In this document: piece by piece, positions 1-8,625 of the stretch
How positions within the stretch are numbered: position 1 is the first letter of the stretch
Layout of the letters: each line of letters starts with the position of its first letter
DNA from: Bradyrhizobium ottawaense
GTDB lineage: Bacteria; Pseudomonadota; Alphaproteobacteria; Rhizobiales; Xanthobacteraceae
Direction of reading: 5' to 3'
DNA: 64,000 nucleotides
Assembly: GCF_002278135.3 (NCBI RefSeq)
Contig: NZ_CP029425.2
Coordinates: 6,796,001 to 6,860,000 of the forward strand
Translations under genes and position numbers: made by a program
The notes under the pieces: model-generated
Told to the model about the DNA's origin: nothing
Database searches by the model: none
What the model saw: only the letters and a program-made list of their open reading frames with translations

Positions 1-744
1 GTGCTGCAGATGGTGCAGAATGGGCATTCGCTGCCGGCCTCGCTGCTCGCCGCCGGCCTGCTGTCGATCGCGATCGGGCTCGTCAACGGCTGGCTCATCG
101 CCTATGCGGAAGTGCCGCCCTTGTTCGCGACGCTGGCGACCGGCCTGTTCGTCGCTGGTCTCGGCCAGGCCGCCCTCTTCCAGCTCGACGTCGTGCAATG
201 GAGCGACGGCATGGCCGGGTTCGAGCGGCTCGGCCAGGGCAGCATCCTCGGCATCCCCACCTCGATCGTCATGTTCGCGATCGCCTGCGTCGTGGTTTTC
301 ATCCTGCTGCGCAAGACGCGCTGGGGCGCCTACATCTACGCGATCGGCGACAACCCGTTCGCCGCGCGCGTGACCGGCATCCCGTCGCGGCCCATCATCG
401 TGCTGCAATACGTCCTTGCGGCGCTGATCGGCTGCTTTGCCGGCCTCGTGCTGGCGGCGTCCGTCAACTCCATGCCGACCAGGATCTTCAATTCGACGCT
501 GATCTACGACGTCATCCTCGTCGTCGTGCTCGGGGGCATCGGCCTGTCGGGCGGACGCGGCGGGGTCGTCAACGTCATCATCGGCACGCTCCTAATCGGA
601 ACGATGCTGAACGGAATGACGATCCTCAACGTCCCCTATGCCGGCCAGAACCTCATCAAGGGCCTCGTGCTCCTGGTCGCGGTCATCACGGACACGCTGC
701 TCAACCCACGAAACGAAGAAACGGCCCAACAGGGCGACATCTGA
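1..744 (+). CDS. Sugar ABC transporter permease (RbsC-like), 5' truncated by window edge
   Basis: This is an inner-membrane permease of the ribose/xylose (BPD_transp_2, RbsC) family, moving a sugar-like solute delivered by a periplasmic binding protein. The visible 247 residues hold about seven hydrophobic segments and the family's Gly-rich loop (VVVLGGIGLSGGRGG). RbsC proteins are usually about 320 residues, so the N-terminal part with the GxDLSVG motif lies before position 1, and the GTG at base 1 is probably not the true start. The binding-protein gene follows 40 bp downstream with an ideal ribosome site, so this is an early gene of the importer operon. A second, different permease at 1879 suggests a heterodimeric channel. 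Confidence 0.9.
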   Translation: MLQMVQNGHSLPASLLAAGLLSIAIGLVNGWLIAYAEVPPLFATLATGLFVAGLGQAALFQLDVVQWSDGMAGFERLGQGSILGIPTSIVMFAIACVVVFILLRKTRWGAYIYAIGDNPFAARVTGIPSRPIIVLQYVLAALIGCFAGLVLAASVNSMPTRIFNSTLIYDVILVVVLGGIGLSGGRGGVVNVIIGTLLIGTMLNGMTILNVPYAGQNLIKGLVLLVAVITDTLLNPRNEETAQQGDI

Positions 745-784
745 TCTGCCTGAAAAAAACGCGTATCCAACAAGGAGGAAGACA

Positions 785-1801
785 ATGGCCTGCGTTCATA
801 AATTCGCGCTTGGAAGCATCGCCGCATTGGCGCTTTCAGCCGGCGCCGCTCCGGCCCTTGCCCAGCAGGGCCTCGACGAGCCGTTCCAGAAGCCTTTCCG
901 CGAAGCGCTCGCCGGCAAGACCGTCGCCTACGTGCCGGTGGCGATGAACTTCGACCTGACCGAAGGCTGGTACGCCGGCCTCAAGAAGGAGCTCGAGCCG
1001 TTCGGCGTCAAGTTCGTGATTCGCGATCCCAACTGGAATACGAACGCCGGCGCGCAAGCCGTCACCTCGCTGATCTCGGAGAAGCCGGCGGTGATGGTGA
1101 TCCACAATCCCGACGTCCAGACCTACGCCAAGCTGCTGCAGCGCGCCGAGAACGAAGGCATCTACGTCATCCAGATCAACATGGGCTCGGCCTATCGCAG
1201 CTCGGCCTTCGTCGGTGCCAACTGGATCGAGATCGGCGAGCGCCAGACCGAAGGCGTGGTGAAGGCCTGCCAGGGCAAATCGAACAAGATCGCCATCATC
1301 CAGGGCGCGCTCTCGGCGGCGGCCAGCGCCTACACGCTCAAGGGCGTCGAGAACATTCTCGCCAAGCATCCCGAGATCAAGGTCGTCTCCAGCCAGGCCG
1401 CCGATTGGGATGCCGCCAAGGCCAAGGCAATCACCCAGACGGTGCTGAAGCAGAACCCTGACCTCTGCGGCATCGTCGGCTTCTGGGACGGCATGGACAT
1501 CGGCACCGCCGCCGCGATCAAGGAAGCCGGCCTGACCGGCAAGGTGTTCCTGGCGACCTCGGGCGGCGGCGAGCGCAAGGGTGCGTGCGAGCTCGTGAAG
1601 AACGGCTCGTTCGATCTCAACATGAGCTACGACGTCCCGACGCAGGCCGCGCAGATGGCCGGCACGATCAAATGGCTGTTGTCGTCGGGCGCCAAGCCGG
1701 GTTCGGTCAAGGGCTCCGAATACACGACGCTGATCCCGATCACGAAAGAAAACGCCGACACCCAGACGGCGTGCTGGAATCTCTCCGATCTCAAGAAGTG
1801 A
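785..1801 (+). CDS. Sugar ABC transporter substrate-binding protein
   Basis: This is a periplasmic type-1 binding protein (RbsB/Peripla_BP_4 style) of 338 residues that captures the solute for the adjacent permeases. Residues 1-26 form a classic Sec signal peptide ending in ALA, followed by QQG. The two alternating alpha/beta lobes are visible, with the typical segments VIHNPD, AIIQGAL and GFWDGMDIGTAAAIKEAG. The ATG at 785 is chosen because a strong AAGGAGG site lies 6 bases upstream and it begins the signal peptide. The ligand cannot be read from sequence. A strong hairpin right after the stop probably favours a higher level of this protein than of the membrane components. Confidence 0.93.
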   Translation: MACVHKFALGSIAALALSAGAAPALAQQGLDEPFQKPFREALAGKTVAYVPVAMNFDLTEGWYAGLKKELEPFGVKFVIRDPNWNTNAGAQAVTSLISEKPAVMVIHNPDVQTYAKLLQRAENEGIYVIQINMGSAYRSSAFVGANWIEIGERQTEGVVKACQGKSNKIAIIQGALSAAASAYTLKGVENILAKHPEIKVVSSQAADWDAAKAKAITQTVLKQNPDLCGIVGFWDGMDIGTAAAIKEAGLTGKVFLATSGGGERKGACELVKNGSFDLNMSYDVPTQAAQMAGTIKWLLSSGAKPGSVKGSEYTTLIPITKENADTQTACWNLSDLKK

Positions 1802-1815
1802 TCGCACACTAAAGC

Positions 1816-1849
1816 TGCGCGTTCCGTCGCTCCGGGTGCGGAACGCGCA
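1816..1849 (+). promoter_or_regulatory. Intra-operon hairpin after the binding-protein gene
   Basis: An 11-bp perfect inverted repeat, TGCGCGTTCCG (1816-1826) and CGGAACGCGCA (1839-1849), encloses a 12-base loop. It begins 15 bases after the binding-protein stop and ends 30 bases before the next start. There is no T-run, so it is more likely an mRNA-stabilising or partial-attenuation hairpin than a full terminator, as is common after binding-protein genes in ABC operons. Confidence 0.7.
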
Positions 1850-1878
1850 ACCTTGCTCATGGAATCAGCGGAAGGCAG

Positions 1879-3996
1879 ATGCGCGAGACACTGACGAGGC
1901 TCCGATATCGCTACTGGCCGGACCATCTCCTCGGCGAGATCCTGTCCAAACGCTGGACCGAAACCGCCATCCCGGTGATCCTGCTGCTGATCGTCGGCTT
2001 CGCGCTCAGCCGCTCGCTCGAGCATTTCCTGTCCCCATCGAGCCTCGCCGACACGGCGCGGCAGGCCGGCGAGATCGGCTTCATCGGTCTCGGCATGGCG
2101 CTGGTCGTCATCGTCGGCGGCATTGATCTCTCGGTCGGCTCGATCTTCGCCCTGACGGATTTCTGCGCGCTCTATCTGCTCGACGTGCTCAACTGGCCGG
2201 TCCCCGCCGTGGTGGTCGTCACCATGATCGTCGGAGGGCTGCTCGGCGCGGTGAACGGCGTGCTGATCGGCTATCTCAGGCTCCGCGCCTTCATCACCAC
2301 GCTGATCACGCTGATCATCTATCGCTCGGCCTACGATCTGCTGATCCAGCGCTATTCCAACGCCATCGCGTCGGCTTTCCCGGACATTCCGTCCTGGGAT
2401 TTCATCGGCGGCGGCAGCGTTTTCGGCATTCCCAGCGTCGCGCTGGTCTACATCGTCATCGCGATCTTCGGCCACGTCTTCCTGACGCGGCTGCGGCCGG
2501 GCTGGCACATCACCGCGATCGGCGGCTCGCGGCGCTCGGCCTACAATTCCGGCATTCCGGTCCGCCGCACAATCGCGCTCTGCTACGTCGCGAGCGGCGT
2601 GCTGACCAGCATCGGCGCGCTGTTCTTCGCGGCCCGGCTCGGCACGGTCGGCGGCGATATCGGCGTCGGCCTCGAGGTGATCGTGCTGACGGCAACCGTG
2701 CTCGGCGGCATCACGCTCGGCGGCGGCAAGGGGTCGGTCGTCAAATCGATGGTCGGCGTGCTCGTCGTCCTGCTCGTCACCAACGGCCTGACCGCCATGA
2801 ATGCGCGCGGCGGCGTCAACCGCATGGCGCTGGCGACGATCCTGCTGGCGGCGGCGATGGTCGACATCCGTTGGCAGAAGAATCGCACCCGCATCATCAG
2901 CAAGGTCTATGTCGCCCCGACCTATCACGCGCTGCCGCCACCGCCGCCGACCGAGATCGGCAGCGGTGGGCCGTTCGAGCAGAACGACAAGCTGCGTGAC
3001 GTCTCGCTGATCGGGCTCGGCCGGATCGAGGCGCCCGAGGACGTCATTCTCGACCGCAACGACGTGCTCTACGCGGGATCGCGGCACGGCGACATCATCC
3101 GCTTCTTTCCGCCCGATTACGAGCGGATGGAAGTGTTCGCACATATCGGCGGCCAGCCGCTCGGCATGGCGTTCGACAAAGAGGACAACCTCTATGTCTG
3201 CATCGGCGGCATGGGCCTCTATCGCATCAAGCCGGACGGCACCGTAGAGAAAGCCACCGACGAGACCAACCGCAGCATCTACTCCGTGAACGACGACAGC
3301 CGTCTCCGGCTTGCCGACGATCTCGACATCACAGACGACGGGTTGATCTTCTTCTCCGAAGCCACCGTCCGCTACGAGATGGACGAATGGCCAGTCGACG
3401 GGCTGGAAGCGCGCGGCAACGGCCGCATCATCTGCTACGACACCAAGACCGGCACCACCCACACCGCGCTGCGCGGGCTCAAATTCCCGAACGGCGTCGC
3501 AGTCGCCAGCGACGGGCAATCCATCCTGTTCGCGGAGACGTTCGGCTGCTCGATCAAGCGCTACTGGTTCGCAGGTCCCAAGAAGGGCAACGTCGAGACC
3601 GTCATGGACAATCTGCCGGGCTATCCCGACAACATCAACCTTGCCTCGGACGGCAATTACTGGCTGGCGCTGGTCGGCATGCGCAGTCCGTCACTGGATC
3701 TCGCCTGGAAGATGCCGAGCTTCCGCCGGCGCATGGCCAAGCGCGTGCCGGTCGACGAATGGCTGTTTCCGAACATCAACACCGGCTGCGTCGTCAAGTT
3801 CAACGAGCAGGGCAAGATCCTGGAATCGTTCTGGGACCTCAAGGGCCTCAACCACCCCATGATCACCTCGATGCGGGAGCATCGCGGCTATCTCTATCTC
3901 GGCGGCATCGCCAACAACCGGATCGGCCGCTTCAAGCTCGACAATGCCGATCCCGACTTCGTTCAGTACGACAAGCGCTGGGGGAAGCCGTCGTGA
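1879..3996 (+). CDS. ABC permease fused to a strictosidine synthase/SMP-30-like beta-propeller
   Basis: This 705-residue protein joins two normally separate families. Residues 1-333 are a complete RbsC-type permease with the hallmark GGIDLSVGS (about 80-88) and the Gly-rich GGITLGGGKGS (about 276-286). A proline-rich linker (PPPPP, about 353-357) leads to residues 375-700, a six-bladed propeller of the strictosidine-synthase/SMP-30/APMAP type, shown by FPNGVAVASDG and LPGYPDNINLASDG. The ATG at 1879 follows a GGAAG site. The next gene starts in a GTGA overlap and encodes a second propeller. In RbsC both termini are cytoplasmic, so the propeller may hydrolyse or sense the imported compound (a lactone or ester is a guess). 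The permease assignment is firm; the catalytic role is inferred. Confidence 0.88.
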   Translation: MRETLTRLRYRYWPDHLLGEILSKRWTETAIPVILLLIVGFALSRSLEHFLSPSSLADTARQAGEIGFIGLGMALVVIVGGIDLSVGSIFALTDFCALYLLDVLNWPVPAVVVVTMIVGGLLGAVNGVLIGYLRLRAFITTLITLIIYRSAYDLLIQRYSNAIASAFPDIPSWDFIGGGSVFGIPSVALVYIVIAIFGHVFLTRLRPGWHITAIGGSRRSAYNSGIPVRRTIALCYVASGVLTSIGALFFAARLGTVGGDIGVGLEVIVLTATVLGGITLGGGKGSVVKSMVGVLVVLLVTNGLTAMNARGGVNRMALATILLAAAMVDIRWQKNRTRIISKVYVAPTYHALPPPPPTEIGSGGPFEQNDKLRDVSLIGLGRIEAPEDVILDRNDVLYAGSRHGDIIRFFPPDYERMEVFAHIGGQPLGMAFDKEDNLYVCIGGMGLYRIKPDGTVEKATDETNRSIYSVNDDSRLRLADDLDITDDGLIFFSEATVRYEMDEWPVDGLEARGNGRIICYDTKTGTTHTALRGLKFPNGVAVASDGQSILFAETFGCSIKRYWFAGPKKGNVETVMDNLPGYPDNINLASDGNYWLALVGMRSPSLDLAWKMPSFRRRMAKRVPVDEWLFPNINTGCVVKFNEQGKILESFWDLKGLNHPMITSMREHRGYLYLGGIANNRIGRFKLDNADPDFVQYDKRWGKPS

Positions 3997-5087
3997 TCGT
4001 CGCTATCAGAGAATTCGCCAACCGCTTCCTCGGCCGTGGCGAGGCGGCTATCACCGTGCCGTCGTTCGACGGGGCGTTGAAGCCCAACCAGGCGCTCGAG
4101 CAGGCGGAGATCCTGCTCGAATGCGACGCGCCGGAGGATCTCGCCCCGGACGGCACCTCGCTGCTCATCGCCGATGGCGCGCGGCTGACGCGTTTGACCG
4201 GAAACTCTACAACGACGGTTCGCAGCTTCGAGCGGCCGATCTCCGCGCTGGCGTCCTTGCCCGGTGGTGGCCTTGCCGTCGCGCTCGGCGGCATGGAGGT
4301 CCGGCTCTACGACAACGCCACGGCCGAGACACCCAGGGCCGCCTTTACGCAGGGGCTGCACGCCGTCAATGCGCTGGCGCCCGCGGCCGACGGGACGTTG
4401 ATCGCAACCGATGGATCGTCGTTGCACGATGTCGGCGACTGGGCGCGCGATCTGATGGAGCTCGGCAGGACCGGCCGGCTGCTGCGGCTCGATCCGAACA
4501 CGGGCGCGATCAGCGAGCTTGCCGGCGGATTGGGCTACGCTTTCGGCGCCATCACAAGCAACGGCACCGTGCTCGTCAGCGAAAGCTGGCGGCATCGCCT
4601 GGTCTCGATCGCACCGGACGGAAGCCGCAAGGATCTGCTGCGGCACCTCCCCGTCTACCCATCCCGGCTTTCTCCAGCGAGCGGCGGCGGCTTCTGGCTC
4701 ACCGCGTTCACCGCGCGCACCCAACTGGTCGAGTTCGTGCTGCGCGAGCCCGCCTATCGCCGCCGCATGATCGCGGAGATCGACCCGGAGTTCTGGGTGG
4801 CGCCGCGTCTGCGCTCGGGCCACTCCTTCAAGGAGCCGCTGCAGGGCGCCCACATCAAGACCATGGGCGTGATGAAGCCCTGGGCGCCGCCGCGGTCGTA
4901 TGGTCTCGTCATCCGGCTCGGAGCCGACGGCTTTCCACGCTACTCGCTCCACAGCCGGGCCGACGGCGTCAACCACGGCATCGTGTCCGCCGTCGAAGTC
5001 GGCAACGACCTCGTGATGATTGCCAAGGGCCCCGGGCGCGTCATCAAGCTGCCGCTGGCATCCCTCGGCGAGGAGGCCCGCGCATGA
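3993..5087 (+). CDS. SMP-30/strictosidine synthase-like propeller protein
   Basis: This 364-residue protein is related to the C-terminal half of the preceding fusion, with matching motifs such as LPVYPSRLSPASGGGFW, an YRRRM segment and a C-terminal VIKLPL blade. It has no signal peptide, so it is expected in the cytosol. The GTG at 3993 overlaps the upstream stop by four bases, and its own stop overlaps the ATPase start, so translation of all three is probably coupled. It may be a lactonase or esterase for the transported substrate, or a non-catalytic partner; the sequence does not decide. Such a protein between the permease and ATPase genes of a sugar importer is unusual. Confidence 0.8.
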   Translation: MIVAIREFANRFLGRGEAAITVPSFDGALKPNQALEQAEILLECDAPEDLAPDGTSLLIADGARLTRLTGNSTTTVRSFERPISALASLPGGGLAVALGGMEVRLYDNATAETPRAAFTQGLHAVNALAPAADGTLIATDGSSLHDVGDWARDLMELGRTGRLLRLDPNTGAISELAGGLGYAFGAITSNGTVLVSESWRHRLVSIAPDGSRKDLLRHLPVYPSRLSPASGGGFWLTAFTARTQLVEFVLREPAYRRRMIAEIDPEFWVAPRLRSGHSFKEPLQGAHIKTMGVMKPWAPPRSYGLVIRLGADGFPRYSLHSRADGVNHGIVSAVEVGNDLVMIAKGPGRVIKLPLASLGEEARA

Positions 5088-6580
5088 ACGACCTCGTCCT
5101 GTCGCTGTCGAAGGCGACCAAGCTCTACGCCGGCGTGCCCGCCATCGACGGCGTCGATTTCGAGCTTCGGCGCGGCGAAATCCACGCCCTCGTCGGCGAA
5201 AACGGCGCGGGAAAATCGACGCTGACCAAGGTCATGGCCGGCGTCGTGACGCTGACGTCCGGCGGCATGATTGTCGACGGCGTCGACGTCACTCCGAGGA
5301 CTCCGCTGGAGGCGCGCAACCTCGGCATCGCCATGGTGTTCCAGGAGAACAGCCTGGTGCCGACGATGACGGTGGCGCAGAACCTGTTTCTCGGTCAGGA
5401 GAAGTTCTACAATCGCCTGCGCGGCATCTACATCGCGGCCCAGCAATTCCTGCAATCGCTCAACTTCGACGTGACGCCCACCGCGACGGTCGGCGGATTA
5501 GGAGCGGCCAAGAAGCAGATGGTCGAGATCGCACGTGCGGTCCTGCACAAGGCCAAGGTGATCATCTTCGACGAGCCGACAGCGACGCTGACGCCGGAGG
5601 AGAAGAAGTACTTCTTCGACCTGGTCAAGGACCTGAAGAAGCGCGGGGTCTCCATCATCTTCATCTCGCACGCCCTCGAAGAGGCGCTGCTGCTCGCCGA
5701 CCGCATCACGGTGCTGCGCGACGGCAGGCATGTCGTGACCGACGACGCCTCCCGCTTCGACCGGGCGCGCATCGTCCAGGCGATGGTGGGGCGGGATCTC
5801 TCCAACACGCTCTATGGCGCGCGCAAGGCGACGGTCCGCGCCTCGGGCAAGCGGGTGCTGACGGTGCAGAACCTGAAGATGGCGCCGATGGTGAAGAATA
5901 ATTCGCTGTCGGTGTTTGCAGGCCAGATCACCGGCGTCTTCGGTCTTGTGGGCGCGGGACGCACCGAGACGTTCAAGATCGTCGCAGGCATCATGAAGCG
6001 CGACTTCTTCCACGGCGGCGAGGTGATCCTCGAGGACAAGCCGGTACGCTACCGCGTCCCCGCCCCGGCGGTGCAGGCCGGCATCGCCTACGTGACGGAA
6101 GACCGCAAGGTCGAAGGATTTTTCGAGACCGCATCCATTGCGCGCAACATCTATCTCGGCCTGCTCGCCAAGTTTCCCAAGGGACGCGCCTGGCTGTCAC
6201 GACGCGAAAGCACGGCGACCGGAAAGTCCTGGATCGAACGGCTCAAGGTGCGCGCCATCGGCGACGAGGCCAAGGTCGTCGAATTGTCCGGCGGCAACCA
6301 GCAGAAGGTCGTGATCGCCAAATCGCTGATTCAGGATCCGGACCTGATCATATTCGACGAACCGACGCGGGGCGTCGATGTCGGAGCCATCGTCGAGATT
6401 CACGAGCTGATCAATTCGCTGGCCGACAAGGGCAAGGCGGTGGTCGTGATCTCCTCCTACCTGCCCGAGATCATGGCGCTGTCGGACCGCATCCTGGTTT
6501 GCAGGCAAGGCAAGGTCGTCGAGGAGTTTTCCGCGCTGGAGGCGACCGAGGAATCCATCATGTACGCGGCGATCCATTGA
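5084..6580 (+). CDS. Sugar ABC transporter ATP-binding protein (RbsA/XylG-like)
   Basis: This 498-residue cytosolic ATPase has the tandem ABC architecture of monosaccharide importers. The N-terminal cassette has a full Walker A (GENGAGKST, residues 38-46) and Walker B (VIIFDEPTA). The C-terminal cassette has the degenerate P-loop GLVGAGRTE typical of the family, the signature LSGGNQQK and Walker B LIIFDEPTRGVD. The first signature is altered to LGAAKKQ where LSVAQQQ is usual. The ATG overlaps the upstream stop (ATGA). It is the last gene of the operon and powers the permeases at 1 and 1879. Confidence 0.94.
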   Translation: MNDLVLSLSKATKLYAGVPAIDGVDFELRRGEIHALVGENGAGKSTLTKVMAGVVTLTSGGMIVDGVDVTPRTPLEARNLGIAMVFQENSLVPTMTVAQNLFLGQEKFYNRLRGIYIAAQQFLQSLNFDVTPTATVGGLGAAKKQMVEIARAVLHKAKVIIFDEPTATLTPEEKKYFFDLVKDLKKRGVSIIFISHALEEALLLADRITVLRDGRHVVTDDASRFDRARIVQAMVGRDLSNTLYGARKATVRASGKRVLTVQNLKMAPMVKNNSLSVFAGQITGVFGLVGAGRTETFKIVAGIMKRDFFHGGEVILEDKPVRYRVPAPAVQAGIAYVTEDRKVEGFFETASIARNIYLGLLAKFPKGRAWLSRRESTATGKSWIERLKVRAIGDEAKVVELSGGNQQKVVIAKSLIQDPDLIIFDEPTRGVDVGAIVEIHELINSLADKGKAVVVISSYLPEIMALSDRILVCRQGKVVEEFSALEATEESIMYAAIH

Positions 6581-6624
6581 CGGTTGCCCTTCCGCCACGT
6601 CGCTGCACAATCAACGCGGACGGA

Positions 6625-6849
6625 TCAGGCGGAACGCGACATCGAGGCGGGCTGCGCGCTTCGCTCGCCCAGCAGCTTGCCGGTGGTGCTGTTGACGAAG
6701 TGCAGCGACATGCAGGCCGGGCACCTCACGGACACATAGCTGTCCGCCGGCTCGGAACTCTCGGGCCGCTCGTCATCGATCCGATGCTGGACGTTTATGC
6801 CGGTGCGCGGGCACCTGAAGAGAATCTGGCGCTGCATGTCGTTATTCAT
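6625..6849 (-). CDS. Small conserved hypothetical protein with paired cysteines
   Basis: This 74-residue protein begins MNNDMQRQILFRCP and contains FRCPRTG and VRCPACMSLHFVN, which gives one Cys near the N-terminus and a CPAC pair that could bind zinc. I recall similar short proteins as widespread in Bradyrhizobium, but their function is unknown. The start at 6849 is preferred over far-upstream alternatives because conservation-like sequence begins there and the upstream extension is low-complexity Arg/Pro. It runs convergent to the importer operon, whose last stop is 44 bases away. Confidence 0.65.
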   Translation of the reverse strand: MNNDMQRQILFRCPRTGINVQHRIDDERPESSEPADSYVSVRCPACMSLHFVNSTTGKLLGERSAQPASMSRSA

Positions 6850-6985
6850 GCGCCCGAACCGCGGCCGGCGAAATTGCGGATGATTCCTTAGGGGCCCTCC
6901 CTGTGTTTGAGATGGGTCAATGCAAAGGCCCTGCTCACGCCTATGCTCTGCATGACATCGGCCGCGCTCCTGCTCCGGTGCCGAA

Positions 6986-7028
6986 CGAAGCGGAGCCCGG
7001 ACTCCTAGGCACGCCGGGCACCGCTTCG
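6986..7028 (+). other. Hairpin with CCTAGG loop (copy 1 of 2)
   Basis: CGAAGCGG (6986-6993) pairs with CCGCTTCG (7021-7028), and the inner CCCGG (6996-7000) pairs with CCGGG (7014-7018) around the loop ACTCCTAGGCACG. The core CCCGGACTCCTAGG and the trailing CCGCTTCG recur at 58776-58806 in front of another small gene. This looks like a structured RNA element or small repeat family of unknown function. Confidence 0.55.
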
Positions 7029-7106
7029 CAAGACGGGGACTGACCGACCGCGACCAGGAGCCGGCTCCGGACGAGCGGCTGCGCCGACGGGTTCGATGGA
7101 ACCAGG

Positions 7107-7138
7107 GCAAAAGCCGCGGGTTGCAAAAGCCGCGGGTT
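7107..7138. repeat. 16-bp perfect tandem duplication
   Basis: The unit GCAAAAGCCGCGGGTT occurs twice head to tail, at 7107-7122 and 7123-7138. It lies in non-coding DNA upstream of the 7302 gene and looks like a recent slippage duplication. Confidence 0.85.
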
Positions 7139-7301
7139 GAATGCAGCCCTGGACAGAACACGCGATCGGCCTCGGTGCTTCCAAGGAAGCCGGGGCGGAT
7201 TGACGTCGCCCTTGTCGCCTGACCGGACCGACACGGCCGTACGGTACCCCCGCCGCCGGAAACAGGCCACCATCGGGACCGCCACGATCAGGAGAGCAGC
7301 C

Positions 7302-7577
7302 ATGATATCCGCCAACGTCGACGACCTGACCGCAGTGGTACGCTACGCGCTCGAAACCACCCGTGCGACCACGGTCTGCCCTTTCCACGATGAGGTGATC
7401 GTTCGCGTCGGCGACGACGCCGCCGAGAGCCACGCCTACGAACGCGCCAAGCGAATCCTCAGGAGCGACGGCACGGCCTTCGAGGCAGACGCTCTCAGGG
7501 AAGAGATCGGCCACCAACTCGCCGCCGCCGCGGACGGACGATGCCCCAAATGCGACCGGACCGATCCGAACAGATAG
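7302..7577 (+). CDS. Conserved hypothetical protein, 91 aa
   Basis: This is a soluble, acidic 91-residue protein with no signal peptide. A helical centre (DDLTAVVRYALETTRAT, HAYERAKRILRSDG) is followed by a C-terminal CPKC pair that could hold a metal. The ATG at 7302 is chosen for the AGGAGA site 7 bases upstream and the change from low-complexity to balanced composition. Its stop lies 12 bases from the convergent cyclase gene. No family is recognised with confidence. Confidence 0.65.
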   Translation: MISANVDDLTAVVRYALETTRATTVCPFHDEVIVRVGDDAAESHAYERAKRILRSDGTAFEADALREEIGHQLAAAADGRCPKCDRTDPNR

Positions 7578-7589
7578 GCCTCAATCCCT

Positions 7590-8384
7590 TCAATCCTCCA
7601 CCCGAAACAGCCGCCACCGCTCCGGCACGCCCTTGAGCTGATGCACGCCGTGATCCCTGAAGCGGATCTCCGACTGCGCCATCAGGTCCTTGACCGCGCT
7701 CGAGACCAGGACTTCGCCGGCGCGCGCTTTGGCGGCGACGCGCGTGCCGATGTGAAACGCGAGACCGACCATCTCGCCCCCGCTCACACTGTACTCGCCC
7801 GCATGCAGCCCGACCCTGATGTCGAGCCCCAGCGTGCGCACGGCCTTTTGAATCGCGGTCGCGCAGCGGACGCCGGAAGCCGGCGCCTTGAATGTCGCCA
7901 GCACGCCGTCGCCGGTCGTCACCACTTCCTTGCCACGCGTACTCTTCAGCTCCTTGCGCACGGCCGCGTAATAGTGGCCCATGACCTTGGTCCAACGCGC
8001 ATCGCCGAGCTTTGCCGCCTTTTCGGTGGAGCGGACGATATCGACGATCAGGATGGTGGCGAGTGCCTGCTTGAGTTCCGCGCTCCGCTCGGCGGATCGG
8101 CGCCGGAGCGCGATCGGCCCGGCCAGCGGCTCGTAGCGGTGGCTGCGGCGCCGGGCGATGGCGGCTTTGGCGTAGTCCTGGGCGCGCTGCGTCGTGCCGC
8201 AGCGAACTGTCTTCTCCTGCGGCAATCGCGTCCAGTAGACCCTTCGTCCATCACCGGCGCCCTGCACCTCAACGGCACCCCACTTCAGGAACACCGCCGA
8301 GCCGACGCGCCGAACGCACCACGCCTTCGACGTGTAGCCGGATACGTTGGACTGGAGGACTCCGATGCGAAGGAATTTGGGCAT
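7590..8384 (-). CDS. Class III adenylate/guanylate cyclase with N-terminal WGR-like region
   Basis: This 264-residue protein has a C-terminal class III nucleotide cyclase domain (about residues 105-264) that makes cAMP or cGMP. It shows the first metal-binding segment ILIVDIVRST, the second motif TTGDGVLATF, and VGLHAGEYS. Residues 1-90 resemble a WGR-like module (SKAWCVRRVGSAVFLKWG), an assignment made by eye. The ATG at 8384 (MPKFLRIGV) is chosen because the upstream extension is Arg/Ser-rich with no family resemblance. No membrane segment is seen, so the enzyme should be cytosolic. It is the first of three cyclase loci in the window. Confidence 0.8.
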   Translation of the reverse strand: MPKFLRIGVLQSNVSGYTSKAWCVRRVGSAVFLKWGAVEVQGAGDGRRVYWTRLPQEKTVRCGTTQRAQDYAKAAIARRRSHRYEPLAGPIALRRRSAERSAELKQALATILIVDIVRSTEKAAKLGDARWTKVMGHYYAAVRKELKSTRGKEVVTTGDGVLATFKAPASGVRCATAIQKAVRTLGLDIRVGLHAGEYSVSGGEMVGLAFHIGTRVAAKARAGEVLVSSAVKDLMAQSEIRFRDHGVHQLKGVPERWRLFRVED

Positions 8385-8625
8385 GAACGTGCGGCCGATT
8401 TGAAAGACCGTTTGGGCGTCTTCGAGGCGGAAGCCTATTCGTACAATCCTGCATCGGCAATAGGGGCTTGCCAGGGCTGCCAGCGGCGCCTGACACCGGG
8501 ATCGTGCTGACAACGCCCAAACGCGAGCCGCGCCCCGTCCATTCGTCGGTCGGAAGTTTCTCTTGTCCAAGCAACGATCAGCCTCCAGACGTGTTCTTCC
8601 GACATGAGATGCAGTGAGGCGCGCC

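Larger units (their letters stand above)
6850..7301. other. Intergenic region without a supported gene
   Basis: These 452 bases separate two divergent small genes. They hold a large hairpin (6986-7028) with a loop also found at 58781, and a perfect 16-bp tandem duplication (7107-7138). Open frames crossing the region are Arg/Pro-rich and look non-coding. The interval should contain promoters for both flanking genes, but no clear -35/-10 pair stands out. Confidence 0.6.

Noticed and set aside
1627..3519. 630-codon open frame on the minus strand across the binding-protein and permease-propeller genes
   Set aside because: It is antisense to strongly supported genes and the predicted protein is a run of Asp, Arg and Ala without domains.
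7107..7138. Start of a CRISPR-like array at the 16-bp tandem repeat
   Set aside because: There are only two units with no spacer between them and no cas genes anywhere in the window.
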